Below are positions 24,132-28,496 of a stretch of DNA of 28,496 nt, piece by piece; positions within the stretch are counted from its first letter, which is position 1; every line of letters starts with the position of its first letter. The position numbers were made by a program, and so were the translations under genes. The DNA is from Akkermansiaceae bacterium UBA5689 (GTDB lineage: Bacteria; Verrucomicrobiota; Verrucomicrobiia; Verrucomicrobiales; Akkermansiaceae): assembly GCA_002420305.1 (NCBI GenBank), contig DIHT01000152.1, positions 1 to 28,496 on the forward strand, written 5' to 3'. The notes under the pieces were generated by a model. That model made no database searches and was not told the origin of the DNA. It saw only the letters and a program-made list of their open reading frames with translations.

Positions 24132-24911
24132 ATGCCTTACTCTCAATCTGTCAGCCGTTGGTGCTTTGGAGATTACTCCCTCGAGGAACTTGCCGAACGT
24201 GCGGCTAACATCGGGCTAAAGGGGGTCGACCTCCTGCACCCACAGGAGGTTACCGCGATTCGCCCTTTTGGGCTCTCTTGCCCGGTCACGGCCGCACCAG
24301 AGCACGAGAGTGGAATCGGCTGTATCGAGCGCGCCTTCAATCACCGGGAACACCATGACACCCTCTACGAGATCTATCAGGAACTGATTCCGGCCGCAGC
24401 AGAATCCGACATCCCCCACGTGATTACCTTCAGCGGAAACCGCGAAGGAATCTCGAACGAAGAAGGACTCAATAACTGCGCCCTCGGACTGGAGAAAATT
24501 CTCCCCCTTGCAGAAGAGCACAATATTGTTCTGATCATGGAACTTCTGAACTCCAAGGTTGATCACCCGGACTATCAGTGCGATCACACCAGCTGGGGAG
24601 TAGACCTATGCAGGAAGATTGATCACCCACGGTTCAAGCTGCTCTACGATATCTATCACATGCAGGTAATGGAGGGAGATGTGATCTCCACTATCCGTGA
24701 AAACATCGATTATATTGCCCACTTTCATACTGCTGGCGTCCCTGGCCGAAACGAACTGGGTTCGAATCAGGAGCTTAACTATCCGGCCATAGCCCAGGCA
24801 ATCGCCAGCACAGCGTATACAGGCTTTGTGGGCCACGAGTTTATCCCCACTGCAGCTGACCCCTTTGCCTCTCTCATTGAGGCGGCTCAGGCATGGACCC
24901 AGCCGTCCTGA
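24132..24911 (+). CDS. Hydroxypyruvate isomerase-like TIM-barrel protein
   Basis: The 259-aa protein belongs to the xylose isomerase-like TIM-barrel superfamily. It resembles hydroxypyruvate isomerase (Hyi), which interconverts hydroxypyruvate and tartronate semialdehyde in glyoxylate metabolism. Strand-end residues that would bind the divalent metal are visible: Glu137 (IMELLNSKVDHP), Asp173 (LLYDIYHMQ), His199 (AHFHTAGVPGR) and Glu236 (GHEFIPT). The pattern LLYDIYHMQVMEGD and HFHTAGVPGRNEL are typical of Hyi and close relatives. Length matches Hyi (about 258 aa). It lies 18 bp after the lapA-like gene and 29 bp before the protease gene. The precise substrate is inferred; other isomerases of this fold are possible. 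Confidence 0.82.
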   Translation: MPYSQSVSRWCFGDYSLEELAERAANIGLKGVDLLHPQEVTAIRPFGLSCPVTAAPEHESGIGCIERAFNHREHHDTLYEIYQELIPAAAESDIPHVITFSGNREGISNEEGLNNCALGLEKILPLAEEHNIVLIMELLNSKVDHPDYQCDHTSWGVDLCRKIDHPRFKLLYDIYHMQVMEGDVISTIRENIDYIAHFHTAGVPGRNELGSNQELNYPAIAQAIASTAYTGFVGHEFIPTAADPFASLIEAAQAWTQPS

Positions 24912-24940
24912 ATTTTCACCCCGCACTCCAGCTGCTCATC

Positions 24941-26272
24941 ATGAACTTTCACTACCTCACGGTTCGATCCCGCACTCCGGACTTTTGCCTCAGATCGCTG
25001 GCCGTCATCATCGTTCTGGCACTAATGACCGCTTCTGCGTCAGCCATCCCCAACGCGGTGGGAGGCTTTCTGGCTCAAGCAGAAAGCCCCCTCAACGACA
25101 CCGAAATTGGCGATCAACTTCTAGACCCCAAGCTCTGGGCCGGTCAACGCGAGCTCCCTGGCAACTGGCGAGAAGAAGCGCCGATCGCGAGCGTCGAGGG
25201 AAGCTACCTCGCCGCCCGCCCGAAGGTAATGGGCCTTCCCGCCGTTATGGTCCAGGCTCGCCACCGTGAGGGGAAGCTAGACTCACTCTCCGTCACCTTT
25301 GCCGATGCCGGATCCTACTTCGGCTACCTTGACGAGAGGCTTCCACCCGGCCTGAGCCGCCGACAGCAACAAAAGGAACTGCAACTGCGTCTCGCAGCCA
25401 AGCAGCAGCAATTTTCCTCGTTCTTCGGCAAGACGGAAATTTCGCTCAAGAAGACTCTACAAGGACTCTCCGAAAAACGCCCGCAGAATAATTATATCGG
25501 AAAAACCAGAGCTCTCCGGGCAGAGGTCGTTGACTACCGGAAGGGCAATCTCACTCTCCGACTCATTGTGGGAAGCCAACGCTTGATCCGCCTCCTGATT
25601 CAACCTTCTGATTCTGTCACCCGGCAATGGCTCGACCCGGATCGCAGTAGCCTCTCCAACGCCGCTCTTAACCGAATTTACGAAGATCGAGTCACCAAAC
25701 CCAACAACGGAGATACCCGCATAGGAGCTCTGTCCATTGTACCTCAGGGCTACAAACCCTACTGCGGCCTCAATACCCTGGTCATGGCCGCGCACTACTT
25801 CGGCCTGCATCTGGACGAGGACTGGCTTTCCGTCGCTGGCAAGTTCCAGAACACCGGATCAGCAGCAGGCTCGCAGCTCCCCCGCCTTTATCTCGCAGTG
25901 GCACGAGAAGCGGAACTGGACCTTCACAAATCTAACGACTTCTCGCTCGACGAAACGCGAAAATCAATCGACCGAGGACTACCCGTGATTGTCTGGAGAC
26001 GCTTCTCGGGTGCCCGCAACAAGGTCCATTCCTATCAAACGCTGACGGCGGCCAGAAATCCAGATTACCGGATTCCCAGCCCTAACGCCGCAACGCGTGA
26101 TTCATGGCCTGACGAGAAGAGCCCCCTTCATGCCTCTGTGGTCGTCGGCTACAATCCCATCCGCTCAGAGGTTCACTTCGTTGAAAGCTGGGCTGGAATG
26201 AAGATTCCCCGCCGTATGAGGACCGAGGAGATGGCCGCAACGGCCTATCTGACCTTTTATTTCAAGCCGTAG
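24941..26272 (+). CDS. Secreted papain/C39-like cysteine protease
   Basis: The ATG at 24941 gives 443 aa with a signal peptide (LRSLAVIIVLALMTASASA, likely cleavage after residue 35), so the enzyme is exported. An N-terminal half of unknown fold contains a basic Gln-rich helix (SRRQQQKELQLRLAAKQQQF, about 139-158). The C-terminal domain looks like a papain-fold peptidase: nucleophile Cys275 in GYKPYCGLNTLVMAAHYFGL, His397 in LHASVVVGYNP, then VHFVESWAG where papains have xNSWG. Glu415 thus sits where the catalytic Asn usually is. This resembles C39-like domains; I cannot name a characterised orthologue. An upstream start at 24893 would overlap hyi by 19 bp and lacks a signal peptide at its N-terminus. 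It is the last gene of the cluster. Confidence 0.78.
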   Translation: MNFHYLTVRSRTPDFCLRSLAVIIVLALMTASASAIPNAVGGFLAQAESPLNDTEIGDQLLDPKLWAGQRELPGNWREEAPIASVEGSYLAARPKVMGLPAVMVQARHREGKLDSLSVTFADAGSYFGYLDERLPPGLSRRQQQKELQLRLAAKQQQFSSFFGKTEISLKKTLQGLSEKRPQNNYIGKTRALRAEVVDYRKGNLTLRLIVGSQRLIRLLIQPSDSVTRQWLDPDRSSLSNAALNRIYEDRVTKPNNGDTRIGALSIVPQGYKPYCGLNTLVMAAHYFGLHLDEDWLSVAGKFQNTGSAAGSQLPRLYLAVAREAELDLHKSNDFSLDETRKSIDRGLPVIVWRRFSGARNKVHSYQTLTAARNPDYRIPSPNAATRDSWPDEKSPLHASVVVGYNPIRSEVHFVESWAGMKIPRRMRTEEMAATAYLTFYFKP

Positions 26273-26370
26273 TCTCCGGGCTCGATTCTGACCTTCTGGA
26301 GCCGACGCCGTACAAAAAAACCCTGAAAAGCAGCGAAATCTCAACGACCCGGAAAACCCCATTGCGATTA

Positions 26371-26610
26371 CTCGTCCTCTAGGGTAGGTTCCCGTCGTCT
26401 ACTGTGTGCGTCAATTCTTGGCTCGCGCCCGGACCGATGCTTTGACAAAGGGGGCAGCCCCTGCGGAGTGAGACCATGCCTCTACTGGAAGGTGTCTCTT
26501 CGGAGGAAGCCCCCAACCTATTGGGCTACGGGAACGTGGCTTGCGTAGTCAAGGACGGCACGGCGGATGACCGCAAAAGCCCGCTCGTTCACCCGAGCGG
26601 GTTTTTCATT
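26371..26610 (+). ncRNA. Candidate structured noncoding RNA of about 210-240 nt, class not recognised
   Basis: Nested long-range pairs enclose the region: CGTCCT (26373-26378) with AGGACG (26552-26557), GTTCCCGT (26388-26395) with ACGGGAAC (26528-26535), and GGGGGC (26450-26455) with GCCCCC (26509-26514). Local hairpins include GTCAA/TTGAC (26410-26446), a CTC-TTCG-GAG tetraloop hairpin (26496-26505) and GCGG-ATGA-CCGC (26563-26574). The last is followed by an intrinsic terminator. CCCAA-CCTA-TTGGG (26512-26525) would compete with the GGGGGC pair. Length, terminator and the long rod fit a 6S-like or other housekeeping RNA, but I see no diagnostic motif for 6S, tmRNA, SRP RNA or RNase P. The 5' end is a guess. 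It could also be only a long 3' UTR of the protease operon. Confidence 0.45.
26580..26608 (+). terminator. Strong rho-independent terminator
   Basis: A perfect 8-bp stem CCCGCTCG/CGAGCGGG with a 6-nt loop is followed by TTTTTC. On the other strand the stem is followed by CTTTTG, so it may also stop transcripts coming from the Nudix gene. Confidence 0.85.
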
Positions 26611-26646
26611 TCTGCGCGGCAACGGAACAGACGAGACGCCCTGAAT

Positions 26647-27174
26647 CTACCCGTTGAACCCCACACCCCAATCCATTTTCATCCAACAAATACGCTCACT
26701 TTCAAAGTAAAAATGCCCTCTGAATGTTTCGCCCTCAAGCATTCTTGGTAGCCAGTGCTCATCGTCCTCCCACATCATGTCATAGGGGATGTCAGAAATT
26801 TTAGTCCACCGAGGAATCGCTTCCTCTGTTTCTCCGGCCTTACCTGAAAAGGCCTCAGCCATGAAAACGTGAACAAAAATATCAGGCAGGTCACTCATCG
26901 CAAAAAAAAGCTCTCCCATTTTTCGAGGTTTTAGGGGGGTAACAAGAAGTTCCTCCTGCGTTTCCCGGATCGCCCCCTCGAGGGGCGTCTCCCCCGGCTC
27001 AATTTTACCCCCTGGCGCGTTGATTTTGCCCGCACCGATCCCTCTCAACTTCCGCATAAGAAGCACTTCATGTCCATCCCGGATAAACATCAGAGTTGCC
27101 CGTATCTCCGGCCTCCACCGCCCCCAGTCAATCGGTGAGGGCACACTGCTGAAATCCTCCCCCATGCTCATCAA
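26647..27174 (-). CDS. Nudix hydrolase, MTH1/MutT-like (probable oxidised-nucleotide triphosphatase)
   Basis: The 175-aa protein carries a Nudix box at about residues 56-78, GKIEPGETPLEGAIRETQEE followed by LLV: G-x5-E-x7-RE-x2-EE is intact, while the later Gly is Leu. The lead-in LRGIGAGKINAPGGK and the C-terminal MMWEDDEHWLPRMLEGETFR, followed by GHFYFE, match the layout of mammalian MTH1 (NUDT1), including its W-x-D-D-x-x-W-x-P substrate-recognition segment. MTH1 removes 8-oxo-dGTP and related oxidised nucleotides from the pool, so a sanitising role is likely by family, not proven. The ATG at 27174 overlaps the gcvP stop as ATGA, suggesting translational coupling. Length is about 20 residues longer than MTH1 because of an N-terminal extension. 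Confidence 0.86.
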   Translation of the reverse strand: MMSMGEDFSSVPSPIDWGRWRPEIRATLMFIRDGHEVLLMRKLRGIGAGKINAPGGKIEPGETPLEGAIRETQEELLVTPLKPRKMGELFFAMSDLPDIFVHVFMAEAFSGKAGETEEAIPRWTKISDIPYDMMWEDDEHWLPRMLEGETFRGHFYFESERICWMKMDWGVGFNG

Positions 27175-28496
27175 TCCTCGAGATACGCCTCCATTCCCTC
27201 ACAGGTGCAAACGAGGTTCCTATCTCCATGAACGTTATCAATTCTTCCCACCGCAGGCCAAAACTTATGATCTCTCAAACGCGAAACCGGGAAAGCAGCT
27301 AACTCTCTCGAATACGGACGATTCCATTCATCACTCGACACCATCTCTGCAGTGTGAGGGGCCCGGCGCAGAGCGTTATTCTCCGAGTCCCAATCTCCGT
27401 TGATAACTTTCTGGATCTCTCCGTGAATTGAAACCATCGCTTCACAGAAGCGGTCCAACTCTTCTTTGGATTCCGATTCTGTCGGCTCAATCATGAGGGT
27501 CCCTGCCACCGGCCAACTCATCGTTGGTGCATGAAAGCCGTAATCGATTAATCGCTTGGCAACATCTTCCACCGTAATTCCACTCTCTTTCTGGAGCGGG
27601 CGCAGGTCGATAATACACTCGTGCGCCACCCGGCCCTTCGCCCCTGTGTAGAGCACCGGAAAGTAATTCTTTAGCCTATGCGCGATATAATTGGCATTGA
27701 GAAGAGCCACTTTAGTCGCAGCCACCAGTCCAGCGGCCCCCATCATCCGGATATACATCCATGAAATTACATTAATCGAAGCGCTACCCCAGGGAGACGC
27801 GCTGACGGTCCCTTCTTCATCGCCCAACACGGCGTGCCCCGGAAGATACTCAACCAGATGGCTTGCCACCCCGATCGGACCAACACCCGGACCTCCACCC
27901 CCGTGAGGAATGCAGAATGTCTTGTGAAGATTAAGGTGACAGACATCAGCCCCAATGCCCCCGGGACTGCAAAGCCCCACCTGAGCATTCATGTTTGCTC
28001 CATCCATATAAACCTGCCCCCCATGCGAGTGTATTATTTCGCACACTGTCAGTATCGTTTCCTCGAAAACACCGTGCGTTGAGGGGTAGGTCACCATCAA
28101 GGCCCCCAGATGTTGCCTATGCTCCTCACACTTGGCCTGAAGGGCCTCTACATCGATGTTCCCTTCCTCATCACACTCGATGGGCACCACCCGAAAGCCT
28201 GCCATCACAGCAGACGCTGGATTTGTCCCATGCGCCGAGAGAGGAATGAGGCACACGTCACGCTCAGGGTCGTTTCTCTCCTGGTGATACCGTCGAATCG
28301 CCAGCAACCCTGCATATTCACCCTGAGATCCAGCGTTTGGCTGAAGAGAAACTGCAGCGAACTGGGTGATTTCAGCCAGCCACTTCTCGAGAGTCTTCAA
28401 CATCAGACGGTAACCTCCGGTCTGCTCTTCCGGAGAGAAGGGATGAATAGATCCCACTTCAGGCCAGGTGACCGGCATCATTTCCGAGGCCGCATT
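27171..28496 (-). CDS. gcvP: Glycine dehydrogenase (decarboxylating), P protein, C-terminal part (5' end outside window)
   Basis: The P protein of the glycine cleavage system decarboxylates glycine through PLP and passes the aminomethyl group to the H protein lipoate. The frame is open to the window edge, and the first codons (NAASEMMPVTWPEVGSIHPF) match the middle of GcvP, so the start lies beyond 28496. Visible blocks are SLQPNAGSQGEYAGLLAIRR, SAHGTNPASAVMAG, MVTYPSTHGVFEE, DGANMNAQVGLCSPGGIGAD, the PLP-lysine region CHLNLHKTFCIPHGGGGPGV, HECIIDLRP, GFHAPTMSWPVAGTLMIEPT, and the C-terminal NRPYSRELAAFP. About 440 of the usual 950 or so residues are present, or only the second subunit if the enzyme is the split gcvPB type. 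The Nudix gene follows with a 4-bp overlap. Confidence 0.94.
   Translation of the reverse strand, partial: NAASEMMPVTWPEVGSIHPFSPEEQTGGYRLMLKTLEKWLAEITQFAAVSLQPNAGSQGEYAGLLAIRRYHQERNDPERDVCLIPLSAHGTNPASAVMAGFRVVPIECDEEGNIDVEALQAKCEEHRQHLGALMVTYPSTHGVFEETILTVCEIIHSHGGQVYMDGANMNAQVGLCSPGGIGADVCHLNLHKTFCIPHGGGGPGVGPIGVASHLVEYLPGHAVLGDEEGTVSASPWGSASINVISWMYIRMMGAAGLVAATKVALLNANYIAHRLKNYFPVLYTGAKGRVAHECIIDLRPLQKESGITVEDVAKRLIDYGFHAPTMSWPVAGTLMIEPTESESKEELDRFCEAMVSIHGEIQKVINGDWDSENNALRRAPHTAEMVSSDEWNRPYSRELAAFPVSRLRDHKFWPAVGRIDNVHGDRNLVCTCEGMEAYLED

Larger units (their letters stand above)
26273..26646. other. Noncoding stretch between the protease gene and the Nudix gene
   Basis: This 374-bp convergent spacer holds a candidate structured RNA (about 26371-26610) ending in a strong hairpin and T-tract on the plus strand. 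The first 100 bp after the protease stop show no clear terminator or promoter. The reading frame starting at 26476 runs through the hairpins and into the Nudix gene and is not credible as a protein. Confidence 0.6.

Noticed and set aside
26371..26610. Reading the structured region as tmRNA, SRP RNA, RNase P RNA or a cobalamin riboswitch
   Set aside because: None of the diagnostic core motifs is present, and no plus-strand gene follows for a riboswitch to control.
26476..26751. Plus-strand 91-aa frame
   Set aside because: It passes through the structured RNA candidate and the terminator hairpin and into the antisense Nudix gene.
1..28496. tRNA genes, CRISPR arrays, insertion sequences or prophage genes
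   Set aside because: No regularly spaced repeats, transposase or phage proteins, or tRNA-like cloverleaf with a TTCGA arm could be recognised.

Overview
The window looks like an ordinary bacterial chromosome segment with moderately high GC, tightly packed and mostly housekeeping. I see no insertion sequence, phage gene, CRISPR array or tRNA. Lineage is an inference: the long-form PurF, the IF-1 variant, the DUF4399 protein and the near absence of Shine-Dalgarno motifs in front of start codons fit a free-living member of Verrucomicrobiota (Opitutia-like) best. Bacteroidota or another PVC lineage cannot be excluded by eye.

Layout. 1-717: 3' end of a SulP anion transporter with its STAS domain (+). 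755-949: IF-1 (-), with an odd, possibly longer N-terminus. 1211-2205: promoter, rplM, rpsI and an intrinsic terminator (+). 2245-3009: exonuclease III-family xth (+). 3069-7909: a mutL-purM-purF cluster on the minus strand. 8172-8552: A-type Fe-S carrier (+). 8714-9472: membrane-anchored protein of unknown function (+). 9522-10439 and 10452-11345: a secreted unknown protein and an alpha/beta-hydrolase-fold protein, divergent and only 12 bp apart. 11592-12050: secreted DUF4399 protein. 12242-18510: gltB-gltD (-). 18992-26272: a second, different gltB, then a LapA-like membrane protein, a hydroxypyruvate-isomerase-like TIM barrel and a secreted papain-like cysteine protease (+). 26371-26610: candidate structured RNA ending in a strong terminator. 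26647-28496: gcvP (3' part) and an MTH1-like Nudix hydrolase (-), joined by an ATGA overlap.

The most unusual region is the glutamate synthase locus. Two full-length GltB proteins of visibly different sequence type are transcribed away from each other across a 481-bp spacer, with one gltD. A textbook sigma-54 (-24/-12) element lies just before the second gltB. The same spacer holds a hairpin over that gene's apparent start codon, a 10-bp palindrome upstream, and a GC-rich hairpin in the leader of the other gltB. This suggests a housekeeping GOGAT beside a nitrogen-regulated one whose operon also carries lapA, hyi and the protease gene.

Other points for follow-up are the structured RNA candidate, a MutL whose C-terminal endonuclease motifs are degenerate, an alpha/beta hydrolase whose nucleophile elbow appears to lack its serine, and an IF-1 whose reading frame extends upstream through an Arg/Gly-rich stretch with no canonical start codon.
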